A stretch of 64,000 nucleotides of DNA from Brachybacterium muris (GTDB taxonomy: Bacteria; Actinomycetota; Actinomycetes; Actinomycetales; Dermabacteraceae). The position numbers and the translations under genes were made by a program. Below the pieces are notes generated by a model. The model searched no databases. It worked only from the letters and a program-made list of their open reading frames with translations, and had not been told where the DNA came from. Within the stretch, counting starts at the first letter, position 1. Every line of letters begins with the position of its first letter. The stretch is taken from NCBI RefSeq assembly GCF_016907455.1, contig NZ_JAFBCB010000001.1, positions 3,100,001 to 3,164,000 on the forward strand. The letters are read 5' to 3'. Below are positions 43,831 through 51,864 of this stretch, piece after piece.

Positions 43831-45640
43831 GCGCTGAGACCTCCTTGGATCCGGCCACGGCTCGCCCGTACACCGTCTCGTATCGTCTCACCAGCACGTC
43901 CCACCGGCGATGCGCGGCAATCTCCGGTCCCGCGTGCACCAGCTGAATGCGCCCCTGCGTGTCCTCGTACAGATCCCGTATCGCGGCCGCCAGGGCAATG
44001 GGATCCTCGGGCGGCACCAGCAGCGCCCCGGTTTCACCGTCGGGCCCGGTGACGGACTCGCGGATCGCGGGAAGATCGCTGGCGATCACCGCTCGCCCAA
44101 GGGCCATCGCCTCGACGGGCTTCTGCGGGGTGACGCTGCGGGTCACAGCCAGATCGTGGCGCGGCACCGTAACCACGTCCATCGCCTCGATCCACCAGCG
44201 GGCCCCGTCCCTGCCCACCCGGCCGGGCATGACCACGCGATCACCGATTCCCAGCCGCTGCGCCTGGGCGACCAGACGAGGCGCCTCGGTCCCGTCGCCG
44301 ACCAAACACGCGTGCAGGATCTTGCGCAGGTCGCTCTGATCGGAGTCGTCGTGGATGATCGAGGCGACGGCCTGCAGCAGCACGTCGAAGCCCTCGTAGT
44401 CCACCAGCGCACTGGCCGCGCCCACCACGAACGCGCCGCGCAGGTCCATGCGCAGGCGCGCACGGGCCTCCTCGGCGGTGGCCCCGCCGAAGAACAGGCC
44501 GGGCTCCACCCCGTTGGGGACCAGGGTGATCAAGACAGGGTCCACACCGCGGGCTGCGAGCTCGTCGGCCATGGTGCGCGAGAGGGTGATCACGGCGCTC
44601 GCCGCTCGGGCCAGCTCTCCCTCGCGCTCAGCGATCAGCTGCACCTTCTGGGCGGAGGCCGCAGCTTCTCGCTCCTCGGCCACCGCGTGGGAGGCGATCC
44701 ACGTCTGCTCGGCCAGGCCCCGCACCTCGTACACCCACGGGATGCCCGTGGCCTCGGAGACGGCCTGGGCCACCAGGGCGTTGGGGTACGGGGTGGTGGC
44801 GTGGATGACGTGGGGGCGCAGCTCGCGCACGATCTTCAGGGCCTCGGCGACCTGCTGGGCCAGGCGCTCCTCCTGGGTGGCGCCCAGGCGGGACGGCAGG
44901 CAGCGGCGGTAGCGGATCCCGTCGACCACGTCCTCGTCGGCCGCGAGCACCTTGCCCACCATCACCGGGTAGCCGGTGCGGGTGAGCGCCGCCGACTCCA
45001 CTCCCGCGTCCTTCAGCGCGCGCAGGATCCGGTGGGAGCGCAGGGAGTAGCCGGACTGGGTGTGCGGCAGGGAGTTGGTGAGCACGTGCAGCACCCGCAT
45101 CGACTCATCGGGGCTCGGCACGGAGGCCCCGCTCGCCGAAGGCGAACGAGCGGCCGTGCCAGGGGCCGGGAGCCGGAAGCCGGGCTGCAGCAGACGCAGT
45201 TCGCTCTCCAGCCGGCGGGCGTGGCGAGCGGTGCCCTGCCCGGCCTCGTGCAGCAGCTGCACCGCCTCGTCGAGCCGGCCCTGTGCCCAGGTGGCACGGG
45301 CACGGGACAGAGCGGGGGCGTCACCGGGCACCAGCTCGGGCCGGTCCAGCAGCACCGCGACCGCGGCGTGCAGACGGGATCCGGAGGCGGATCGCCGCCG
45401 CAGGGCCTGCTCAGCCCCCGTCGGGTCGCCCTCCATGGCGGCACCGAGCGCCTGCAGGGACGTGCCCGGCAGCACGGAACCCGCACGGCGCAGCACGGCG
45501 CCGACCCGCGTGCGGACAGGCAGGGGGGTGCGGCGGCTCACCTGGACGGCGAGAAGTGCGGGATCGTCGACAAGATGCTCCAACCCGGATTGGGCGAGCA
45601 ACTGCAGATTGCGCAGCAGCGGGGGAACGCTGCGAGCCAC
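43820..45640 (-). CDS. Family 4 glycosyltransferase with long N-terminal helical region
   Basis: 606 residues from GTG 45640, preceded by GGGAGG. Residues 1-165 are helical and Arg/Ala/Leu-rich, probably a binding or scaffold part. The GT-B fold starts near 180 (RVLHVLTNSLPHTQSGYSLRSHRIL) and includes VIHATTPYPN, WVYEVRGLAEQTW, LVPNGVEPGLF and the donor-site block VTPQKPVEAMALGRAVIASD. Paralogue of the enzyme at 18.9-20.4 kb. As the first gene of the operon with tagGH and wecB it may begin polymer assembly. Confidence 0.86.
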   Translation of the reverse strand: MARSVPPLLRNLQLLAQSGLEHLVDDPALLAVQVSRRTPLPVRTRVGAVLRRAGSVLPGTSLQALGAAMEGDPTGAEQALRRRSASGSRLHAAVAVLLDRPELVPGDAPALSRARATWAQGRLDEAVQLLHEAGQGTARHARRLESELRLLQPGFRLPAPGTAARSPSASGASVPSPDESMRVLHVLTNSLPHTQSGYSLRSHRILRALKDAGVESAALTRTGYPVMVGKVLAADEDVVDGIRYRRCLPSRLGATQEERLAQQVAEALKIVRELRPHVIHATTPYPNALVAQAVSEATGIPWVYEVRGLAEQTWIASHAVAEEREAAASAQKVQLIAEREGELARAASAVITLSRTMADELAARGVDPVLITLVPNGVEPGLFFGGATAEEARARLRMDLRGAFVVGAASALVDYEGFDVLLQAVASIIHDDSDQSDLRKILHACLVGDGTEAPRLVAQAQRLGIGDRVVMPGRVGRDGARWWIEAMDVVTVPRHDLAVTRSVTPQKPVEAMALGRAVIASDLPAIRESVTGPDGETGALLVPPEDPIALAAAIRDLYEDTQGRIQLVHAGPEIAAHRRWDVLVRRYETVYGRAVAGSKEVSARGE

Positions 45641-45841
45641 GCTGCCTCCCGCATGGTCGACGGTCGTGCTTTGTGCACGGCTGACCAGATCGTACCGCGA
45701 GGTCTCAGAGTTCTCCCAGGGTCACTACTACGATTCGATCACAGAAAAGCCAGGAGTATCAGGTATTTCTCGCATTTGCGGGCAACACGGCGGCGGTGGT
45801 CACCGGCCGACGGGCCTCCAGCCGGTCGTTCCCTCGCCCCC

Positions 45842-46042
45842 TCACCCCTCGAGGATCACCTGCTCCAGCTCCTTCTCGGGCATCTCGTCCACCGCGGGCT
45901 TGCGCAGCACGAAGAACACGATGCCCATCACCACCCAGGCAGCCAGGGCGATCAGCGGCTCGGTGGCCAGGGCGCCCGGGGAGCCGGGCACGACCAGCAG
46001 CAGGAAGCCCACCGACAGCACCGCCCCCACGATGGCGATCAC
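45842..46042 (-). repeat. Duplicate of the APC permease 3' end (copy A)
   Basis: About 200 bases nearly identical to 48882-49085: same stop (TCACCCCTCGAGGATCACC), same last two membrane helices (ALATEPL.ALAAWVV.GIVFFVLRK) and same tail (QVILEG apart from a few changes). Same orientation, 3040 bases apart, so it is a direct repeat. Confidence 0.88.
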
Positions 46043-47836
46043 CTTTGGCGCAGCGACCCTGAGATCCGCGCCCTGATCCGCGACGGGGAGATCGCCGACG
46101 GCATCACGCTCTCGGCGCTGCTGCTCGCCGGGCTCGGGGACTGAGGACGTCAGCGAGCGGCTGGCCCAGCTCGGCCGCGCCCCGATCAGCACCAGCCGGT
46201 CCCCGGCGGCGACGGCCACCTGGCCGGGTGCGACGGGCGCGACGACCCAGACGTCGTCGGGTGTGAGCAGCGACCCGGTCACCTGGCCGGTGGCCGTGTC
46301 GACGGCGAGGATCCTGCGGGCGAGGGTCAGGTCGTCGACCGCGAGGAAGGGGTTGCGGCCGGGGTGGTCCTCGACGTCGTAGCGCACCACGACCGCGCCG
46401 TGCGCCGCCTCGACCCCGGGGACGATCGTGGTGCCGGTGACCCCGAACGACCAGGTCTCCTCGCCGGTCGCAGGATCGACCGCGGTGATCTGCTGGTCCC
46501 TCCTCTGCACGACGACATCCGTGCCGGGCACCCCGGTGCGGGGCGCGGCGCGGCTCGAGAAGAAGTCCAGCGGTCCGACCGCCTGCCGGGCCCCGGTCTC
46601 CGGATCCAGCGCATACGCCTCGACGGGGACGTCCTCGCCGGGCGTCTCGCCGTCGGCCTCCTGGACGGTGCGCAGGGTCCCGTAGATCCAGTCGCCGATC
46701 GCGGCCGCGCCCCGGCCGAGGCACGGCAGATCCCGCTCCCAGGACACCCGGCCGTCGGCGGACCAGCCGCGGGTCGTGCACAGGCCGTCCGGACCCTGCT
46801 CCGCCGACTCGTGGACGACGACGTCGCCCATCACCCCGAGGAAGCCCGCCACCTCGAGGGTCCCGAGCACCTCGCCGGTCGCGGGGTCGAGGAGATCCGT
46901 CGGCCGCGGCGCGCGGGTCGACGAGTCCGGGCCGTGCACCGCCGCGACCGCCGGGATCTCCCGCGGCTCCCCGGGATCGACGTCGACCTGGCGGACCGTG
47001 CGGAGGCCGAGCGGACGGGGATGGGAGGCGCGGGACCAGGCCTCCGTCCCGTCCGGGCCGATGCCGAGCGTGCGGCAGGACTCATGGTCGGCGTCGTCCG
47101 CGCAGGTGACGACCACGAGGGCACCGTCAGCGGCGGCGACCGGTTCGCGGAGATGGTGGCCCTCGAGATCGATCTCGACGGGAGCGCCGTCCCCGTCTCC
47201 CACCGCCGCCTCGGCGGGATGGCTCCACAGCACCTCTCCGCCCGGGGAGATCCACTGGGTGAGGACCTGGCCCGGTCGGCTCTCGTGCTGCACCAGCACG
47301 TGCCCGTCGGTCGCGACATGGAAGCGCCGCGGCGTGCCTGCGCCCGACGGATCGTGCACCCACAGCTCTTCCCCGCTCGCGAGGTCCACCGCGTGGAGGC
47401 CCACATCGTCCGAGTACAGCAGCCGTGTCCCGTCGGAGTGGACCCTTCGCACGAACCCCTGGACGTCGAGGGACCACAGTGGGTCGCCGTGCAGCTCCCG
47501 GACGGCGAGGCGCCACGGGACGGCGACGGCGAGCGCGAGGGCGAGGACGAGCAGAGCTGTGCCGAGGGCGCGCCAGCGGGTGGTCGGCAGCGCCGTGAGC
47601 AGGACGAGCACGCCCACTGCCGCGAGCGCGAGGGCGAGCAGGTACGGGACGAGCCCCCCGCCGGTCCACAGCACCGCGCCGATCGCCGCCGCTGCGCCGA
47701 GCACGACCACCGCCCCGATGCCGATCCGCCGGCGCGCCTGCCGCTCCCCCGTGGCCCCTCCCCTGGTGTCCTCACCTCGGGCGGTTCTCCCGCCCTGGTC
47801 AGTCAGGCTATCGAGGGCGCGGCCCGGGCGAGGCAT
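45842..47836 (-). CDS. Chimeric gene: beta-propeller membrane protein with a permease tail
   Basis: 664 residues. The N-terminal part has three membrane helices (IGIGAVVVLGAAAAIGAVLW, LLALALAAVGVLVLLTAL, ALLVLALALAVAVPW), followed by a PQQ-like beta-propeller (YSDDVGLHAVDLASGEELWVHDP, AVDPATGEETWSFG, VDTATGQVTGSLL) expected outside the cell. After about residue 570 the frame runs antisense through a scrap of another gene and then into the last two helices and tail of an amino acid permease (VIAIVGAVLSVGFLLL...FFVLRKPAVDEM), a duplicate of the neighbour at 48.9 kb. The propeller's own stop is lost. There is no RBS at ATG 47836, so a leaderless start is possible. Function unknown; propellers of this type often assist cell-envelope assembly. 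Confidence 0.78.
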   Translation of the reverse strand: MPRPGRALDSLTDQGGRTARGEDTRGGATGERQARRRIGIGAVVVLGAAAAIGAVLWTGGGLVPYLLALALAAVGVLVLLTALPTTRWRALGTALLVLALALAVAVPWRLAVRELHGDPLWSLDVQGFVRRVHSDGTRLLYSDDVGLHAVDLASGEELWVHDPSGAGTPRRFHVATDGHVLVQHESRPGQVLTQWISPGGEVLWSHPAEAAVGDGDGAPVEIDLEGHHLREPVAAADGALVVVTCADDADHESCRTLGIGPDGTEAWSRASHPRPLGLRTVRQVDVDPGEPREIPAVAAVHGPDSSTRAPRPTDLLDPATGEVLGTLEVAGFLGVMGDVVVHESAEQGPDGLCTTRGWSADGRVSWERDLPCLGRGAAAIGDWIYGTLRTVQEADGETPGEDVPVEAYALDPETGARQAVGPLDFFSSRAAPRTGVPGTDVVVQRRDQQITAVDPATGEETWSFGVTGTTIVPGVEAAHGAVVVRYDVEDHPGRNPFLAVDDLTLARRILAVDTATGQVTGSLLTPDDVWVVAPVAPGQVAVAAGDRLVLIGARPSWASRSLTSSVPEPGEQQRRERDAVGDLPVADQGADLRVAAPKVIAIVGAVLSVGFLLLVVPGSPGALATEPLIALAAWVVMGIVFFVLRKPAVDEMPEKELEQVILEG
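46046..46144 (+). pseudogene. C-terminal scrap of an unidentified gene, perhaps NUDIX-like
   Basis: The plus frame WRSDPEIRALIRDGEIADGITL...ALLLAGLGD* looks like a real protein end, similar in pattern to the last helix of NUDIX hydrolases. No upstream part exists; it is sandwiched between the permease tail and the propeller gene and read antisense by the chimera. The identification is weak. Confidence 0.35.
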
Positions 47837-47873
47837 TTAGCGGATCGACCGATGCACACTCACCCACCCAGCC

Positions 47874-47893
47874 GCATACCACGCTGGGTATGC
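47874..47893. promoter_or_regulatory. Palindromic operator of the mntA-hepT pair
   Basis: GCATACC (47874-47880) and GGTATGC (47887-47893) are perfect 7-bp arms around ACGCTG, ending eight bases before ATG 47902. MntA here carries an N-terminal XRE-type HTH, so self-repression is likely. Confidence 0.65.
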
Positions 47894-47901
47894 TTAGCGT
47901 C

Positions 47902-48363
47902 ATGAGCGTGCCGCTCCAGGATGCCCCCCGGGTGCTCCGCGCCGCCCGCGAGGATGCCGGGATGACGCAGCGTGCGCTGGCCGAGGCGGTCGGAGCCCAG
48001 CAGCCGCACATCGCGGCCATCGAATCCGGGCGTCGAGCGGTCTCCGCCGAGATGCTCGCCCGATTGCTCGCCGCGGCGGACTACCGCCCCTCCCTCGCTC
48101 TGGCCGCTCATCGGGACGAGCTGCTGGCCCTCGCCGCGCGGCGGGGACTCCACCACGTCAGAGTCTTCGGCTCCGTCGCCCGAGGATCGGACCATCACCA
48201 GTCCGATGTCGACCTCCTGGTGTCCCGGGACCCTGACTCCGACCCCCTGGACTATGCGCTCTTCGTCGCCGACGCGTCCGACCTGCTCGGGTTCCCGGTC
48301 GACGTGGTGATCGACGGGGTGGAGACGCCCGAGCACCTCCGGGAGACGGCGGTGCCGCTGTGA
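47902..48363 (+). CDS. mntA: Antitoxin MntA: HTH fused to minimal nucleotidyltransferase
   Basis: 153 residues from ATG 47902; an upstream ATG at 47890 lies inside the operator. Residues 5-65 form an XRE-type HTH (LRAAREDAGMTQRALAEAVGAQQPHIAAIESGRRAVSAEM region). Residues 80-153 are a MNT-family nucleotidyltransferase with the catalytic GSVARG and SDVDLLV and a third Asp in FPVDVVIDG. Antitoxins of this family modify the HEPN toxin with AMP and block it. The stop overlaps the toxin start by four bases. The fused HTH would let it repress its own promoter. Confidence 0.85.
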   Translation: MSVPLQDAPRVLRAAREDAGMTQRALAEAVGAQQPHIAAIESGRRAVSAEMLARLLAAADYRPSLALAAHRDELLALAARRGLHHVRVFGSVARGSDHHQSDVDLLVSRDPDSDPLDYALFVADASDLLGFPVDVVIDGVETPEHLRETAVPL

Positions 48364-48785
48364 GCTCGGCAGACGATTCCCCGTCGGCGCGGCACCGGTG
48401 GCGGATCCAGGGCCGCGCCGAGTGCGAAGCCCCCGGTGCGCCCTCGCCCGCGGAGGCGCTGCTGGTCGAGCTCGACCGCATCCAGGTCCGCCTCGACGAC
48501 GTCATCGAGCAGGGGCGCCCGGCCTTCTTCGAGGGCTCGGGCAGCTATGACCGGGCGACAGTGGCCGTCATCCGACTCGCCGCGCTGTTCGAGGATCCGA
48601 GCCGCTTCGCACCATTCCTCACCGCAGTGGCGGACGACGAGCGCCGGGGGATCATCACGACCCGGAACATCGCCGCACACAGCGGCTACCGGGCGATGGA
48701 CGCCGACCTCTTCTGGCAGACCACCACGGAGCACCTGCCGGGCGTCATCGCGCGTCTCCGCACTGAAGTCGAGTCGGCTCCCTGA
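48360..48785 (+). CDS. hepT: HEPN toxin HepT-like
   Basis: 141 residues, GTG start in a GTGA overlap with mntA. An all-helical HEPN domain with the RNase motif RNIAAH (Rx4H) near residue 105; a Tyr follows as HSGY, one place further than the usual HxY that is AMP-modified. The first 30 residues are Ser/Arg/Pro-rich and probably unstructured. The toxin would cut RNA when MntA is lost. A long terminator hairpin follows at 48806. Confidence 0.8.
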   Translation: MSSADDSPSARHRWRIQGRAECEAPGAPSPAEALLVELDRIQVRLDDVIEQGRPAFFEGSGSYDRATVAVIRLAALFEDPSRFAPFLTAVADDERRGIITTRNIAAHSGYRAMDADLFWQTTTEHLPGVIARLRTEVESAP

Positions 48786-48805
48786 CGGCGCAACTCACCG
48801 AATTG

Positions 48806-48837
48806 TCCGCTGTGCTTCCACTACTGGAAGCACAGCG
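48806..48837. terminator. Bidirectional terminator between hepT and the APC permease
   Basis: CCGCTGTGCTTCCA (48806-48819) pairs perfectly with TGGAAGCACAGCGG (48824-48837) over the loop CTAC, with GCAAAA after it on the plus strand. It separates two converging genes. Confidence 0.78.
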
Positions 48838-48881
48838 GGCAAAACCGTGAGGGGCGGGCCTCAGCAAGCCCGCTCGCCGGC

Positions 48882-49085
48882 TCACCCCTCGAGGATCACC
48901 TGCTCCAGCTGCTCCTCGGGCATCTCGTCCACCGCGGGCTTGCGCAGCACGAAGAACACGATGCCCAGCACGACCCAGGCAGCCAGGGCGACCAGCGGTT
49001 CGGTGGCCAGGGCGCCCGGGGAGCCGGGCACGATCAGCAGCAGCAAGAAGCCCACCGACAGCACCGCCCCCACGATGGCGATCAT
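48882..49085 (-). repeat. APC permease 3' end (copy B of the direct repeat)
   Basis: The original location of the tail duplicated at 45842-46042. Together the two copies bracket the propeller gene and the mntA-hepT pair. Confidence 0.85.
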
Positions 49086-50345
49086 CTTCGCCAGCTTGGT
49101 CCGTCCCGGCGACCAGTCGTCCTGCTCGGCGATCTTGAACGCCACCAGGCAGGTGACGAAGTAGGCCACGGTGACGCCCACGGAGGTCATGTCCACGATC
49201 CACAGCAGCGCCGAGCGGCCGAAGAACGGGGACGGGGAGGCGATCAGGATCGCGACCGCGACCGCCACCACGGGGGTGCCGAAGCGGTGGCTGACCCGCC
49301 CCAGCACGGGCGGCAGCATCCGGGCCCGGCCCATCGTCATCAGGATCCGGCTGGCGGAGACGGTGAACCCGTTCAGCCCGGTGATCACGCCCATGAACAC
49401 GGCGATCACCACCAGTGCGCGGCCCCCCGGGCCCAGCATCGCGGTGATCGCATCGGCCGTGGCCCACACGGAACCGTCGACGCTGCCGCCGGCGTGGGAG
49501 GCCGCCACCGAGGTCACCAGGATCATCGTGAGGTAGATGGCGCCGGAGGCGAAGATCGCAGCCACGATCAGGCCCATCGCCTTCTTCGGGGAGAAGTCGA
49601 ACTCACCGGCCGCCTGGGGCACGTTGTCGAAGCCCACGAACGCCCACGGCGCGAACGCCACCATGACCGCGATCGCCGCGAACGGGGACACCTCCGCGGG
49701 GAAGCCCTGGTACAGCGGCACGGGGTCCTGGAGGTACAGCACCGCAGTCCACACCAGGATGATGGCCACCGCCGCCATCATGATCACGCAGGCGTAGAAC
49801 TGGAAGCGTCCCGACAGCGCCGCGCCACGGGCGTTGAGCGCACCGGCGATGATCATCGCGGCCAGGGCCACCACCACCTCGTGGGCGTGGATCTCCCAGC
49901 CGGCGATCGTGTACAGGTAGCCGCGCTCCATGACCGAGGGGAACAGCTGGCGGAACACCAGGGTCATCGCCGAGGCGTTCAGCGCGATGATGCACGCGTA
50001 CGCCAGAGCCAGGAACCAGCCCACCACGAAGGAGGCGTACCTCCCGAAGGCGTGCAGCGTGAAGGAGAGCTCCCCACCGGTGACCGGCAGCGCCCGGATC
50101 ACCAGACCGTAGGAGACGGCGATGATCGCCATCAGCACCGTGCCGATCGCGAAGCCGATCAGCGCACCGGCGGTGCCGCCGTCGGCCAGCCACTGCACCG
50201 GCAGGATGAACGCACCCCAGCCCACGGCAGAGCCCAACGCGATCGCGAACACCCACGCGGGCTTCATCGTCCTCTCGAGCTTGCGGGCCTCGGCGTGCGC
50301 GGCGGCGTCGACCGGGGAGGACGCGGGGCTGTCCGATGCGGACAT
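48882..50345 (-). CDS. APC-superfamily amino acid/amine permease
   Basis: 487 residues with twelve predicted membrane helices. The first helix contains the APC signature GSAVGWGAFILP. Conserved later parts are SFVVGWFLALAYACIIALNASAM, PWAFVGFDNVPQAAGEFDF and FMGVITGLNGFTVSASRILMTMGR. It takes up an amino acid or amine by proton or ion coupling; the substrate cannot be told. GGAG stands before ATG 50345. The last 200 bases recur at 45.8 kb. Confidence 0.88.
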   Translation of the reverse strand: MSASDSPASSPVDAAAHAEARKLERTMKPAWVFAIALGSAVGWGAFILPVQWLADGGTAGALIGFAIGTVLMAIIAVSYGLVIRALPVTGGELSFTLHAFGRYASFVVGWFLALAYACIIALNASAMTLVFRQLFPSVMERGYLYTIAGWEIHAHEVVVALAAMIIAGALNARGAALSGRFQFYACVIMMAAVAIILVWTAVLYLQDPVPLYQGFPAEVSPFAAIAVMVAFAPWAFVGFDNVPQAAGEFDFSPKKAMGLIVAAIFASGAIYLTMILVTSVAASHAGGSVDGSVWATADAITAMLGPGGRALVVIAVFMGVITGLNGFTVSASRILMTMGRARMLPPVLGRVSHRFGTPVVAVAVAILIASPSPFFGRSALLWIVDMTSVGVTVAYFVTCLVAFKIAEQDDWSPGRTKLAKMIAIVGAVLSVGFLLLLIVPGSPGALATEPLVALAAWVVLGIVFFVLRKPAVDEMPEEQLEQVILEG

Positions 50346-50432
50346 GAAGAGGCTCCAGTAATCCGGGGGCGTGACTGGGGACACACGCTACCGGCGTTCG
50401 GCCTGGCCGGAGACCGACACCTCCGCCGCTGT

Positions 50433-51725
50433 TCACAGGGGAGGGCGCTGAGGTGGAGCAGGAACCCCCGGGTGCGGAGGCGACTTCCGGGTGTCGAACT
50501 TCGTGCTCGCCAATCGTCTTTCAGCCCACGTGATCAGATCCAGGACCTCGCCCGACACATACGCGTGACGACCGGAACCGATCGACCGTCGAGTGAGGAT
50601 CTCAGCCTCATGCAGCTCATCAAGCGCACGAAGTGCAGCAACCCTGGACACCCCGTGGATCCTCTGCGCCGTATCGACGGTGAGGACGGGTGTACCCACC
50701 ATGTCCGCCAGGATCAACGCTGTGGCGGAATCACTGCGAAGTGCTCGTTGACTCCCCCGCCGCTGGCGCGACGACGTCAAGCGCTGCTCCCACTCCTCCC
50801 GGATCTCCGACAGCTCTCCGGACAGCGTGACGGCCTGTTCGCTCGCCAGAAGGGTCACCTCCGCGAAGAAGCTGATCCATCGCTCACGACCACTGCTCCC
50901 GCTCCCCCGGCCCTCGACGTCACGGAACTGCTGAAGATGATCGACGTACCTGTCACGCAGCGTCGAGAGCACGAGGCTCACGGGGAGCACCGAGTCAGGG
51001 GTGAGACCTCGCCGGGTGAGAACCGAGTGGATCAGAGCTCGACCAACCCGTCCGTTCCCGTCGGTGAAGGGGTGGATCGTCTCGAACTGGGCGTGGACGA
51101 GTGCGGCCTGCACGATAGGTGCGTGCGAGGCACCGTTCATGTAGTCCACGAGGTCCTGCATCGCCGGTTCCACACGGACCGCAGGAGGCGGGACGAAATC
51201 CGCGTCGAGTGGATGCCAGTCGGATCCACCGATCCAGTTCTGGACGTCCCTGATCCCGTGATGGTGGGGTTCATCGCGCAGCAGGCTCCGGTGCAGGTCG
51301 ATGATGCTCTCCACGGTCACCAGCGGCGCGCCGACCAGGCGTGTGGTCGCCTCACGAACCAGTGTCATGTTGTTGGCGACCATCTGTGCCGGTGCGCTGA
51401 CACCCTGAACGGTCTCGCTCTGGCCGAGTTCGGCGAGCGCCACCTGCCGCGCCGACGGCGCGATCCCCTCGATCCGCGATGAAGCGATCGCCTCGGAGCG
51501 CAGCAGGAACCTGGAGATCGCCGGGAGGTCATCGCTAAGGCCGGTCAACGACCTGACCTTCGACTCCGCCGTGGCGAGCAGATGTTCGGCCTCCCGACCC
51601 AGCACGAGAGGAGCCTGGACGAGAGTGTCGGGAACATACGCGAGGAACGGCCCGGAGCGCCGGTCGCGCCGTGGCAACCCCGACACCGCGGACGACTGCC
51701 ATTCCTGTTCTTCCCACGCGTTCAT
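50433..51725 (-). CDS. Fic family protein with class II inhibitory helix
   Basis: 430 residues from ATG 51725 with GAGGA ahead. Complete Fic motif HPFTDGNGRVGRAL. The N-terminal helix has ASSRIEGIAPS, the [S/T]xxxE[G/N] inhibition motif, so the enzyme should be kept off by its own Glu. The C-terminus has a winged helix (VDTAQRIHGVSRVAALRALDEL) for DNA binding. It differs clearly from the Fic protein at 1.3 kb (different motif residues and ends). A GGATAA/TTATCC palindrome lies upstream. Confidence 0.88.
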   Translation of the reverse strand: MNAWEEQEWQSSAVSGLPRRDRRSGPFLAYVPDTLVQAPLVLGREAEHLLATAESKVRSLTGLSDDLPAISRFLLRSEAIASSRIEGIAPSARQVALAELGQSETVQGVSAPAQMVANNMTLVREATTRLVGAPLVTVESIIDLHRSLLRDEPHHHGIRDVQNWIGGSDWHPLDADFVPPPAVRVEPAMQDLVDYMNGASHAPIVQAALVHAQFETIHPFTDGNGRVGRALIHSVLTRRGLTPDSVLPVSLVLSTLRDRYVDHLQQFRDVEGRGSGSSGRERWISFFAEVTLLASEQAVTLSGELSEIREEWEQRLTSSRQRRGSQRALRSDSATALILADMVGTPVLTVDTAQRIHGVSRVAALRALDELHEAEILTRRSIGSGRHAYVSGEVLDLITWAERRLASTKFDTRKSPPHPGVPAPPQRPPL

Positions 51726-51763
51726 GTAGTCCTCACCCGGCCGCTGACACCTCGATGATGTTC

Positions 51764-51778
51764 GGATAACTCTTATCC
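51764..51778. promoter_or_regulatory. Palindrome GGATAA-CTC-TTATCC upstream of the second Fic gene
   Basis: Perfect 6-bp arms 39 bases before the Fic start. GGATAAC occurs again at 51804-51810, exactly 40 bases from the first. A binding site for the Fic protein's own winged helix is plausible. Confidence 0.5.
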
Positions 51779-51864
51779 TTACATCTCGGGGCGCCGCCCG
51801 CCCGGATAACCGCTACCTGTTCCTGACTTCTCCCAGGCAACGGCGCCCCACATGGTGCTCGCCC

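Noticed and set aside
45842-46042. Permease tail as an independent small gene
   Set aside because: It has no start of its own and is in frame with the propeller gene; it is a duplicated 3' end.
43910-46144. 744-codon plus-strand frame across the glycosyltransferase and beyond
   Set aside because: Antisense shadow for most of its length. Only its last 33 codons look real and are listed separately as a scrap.
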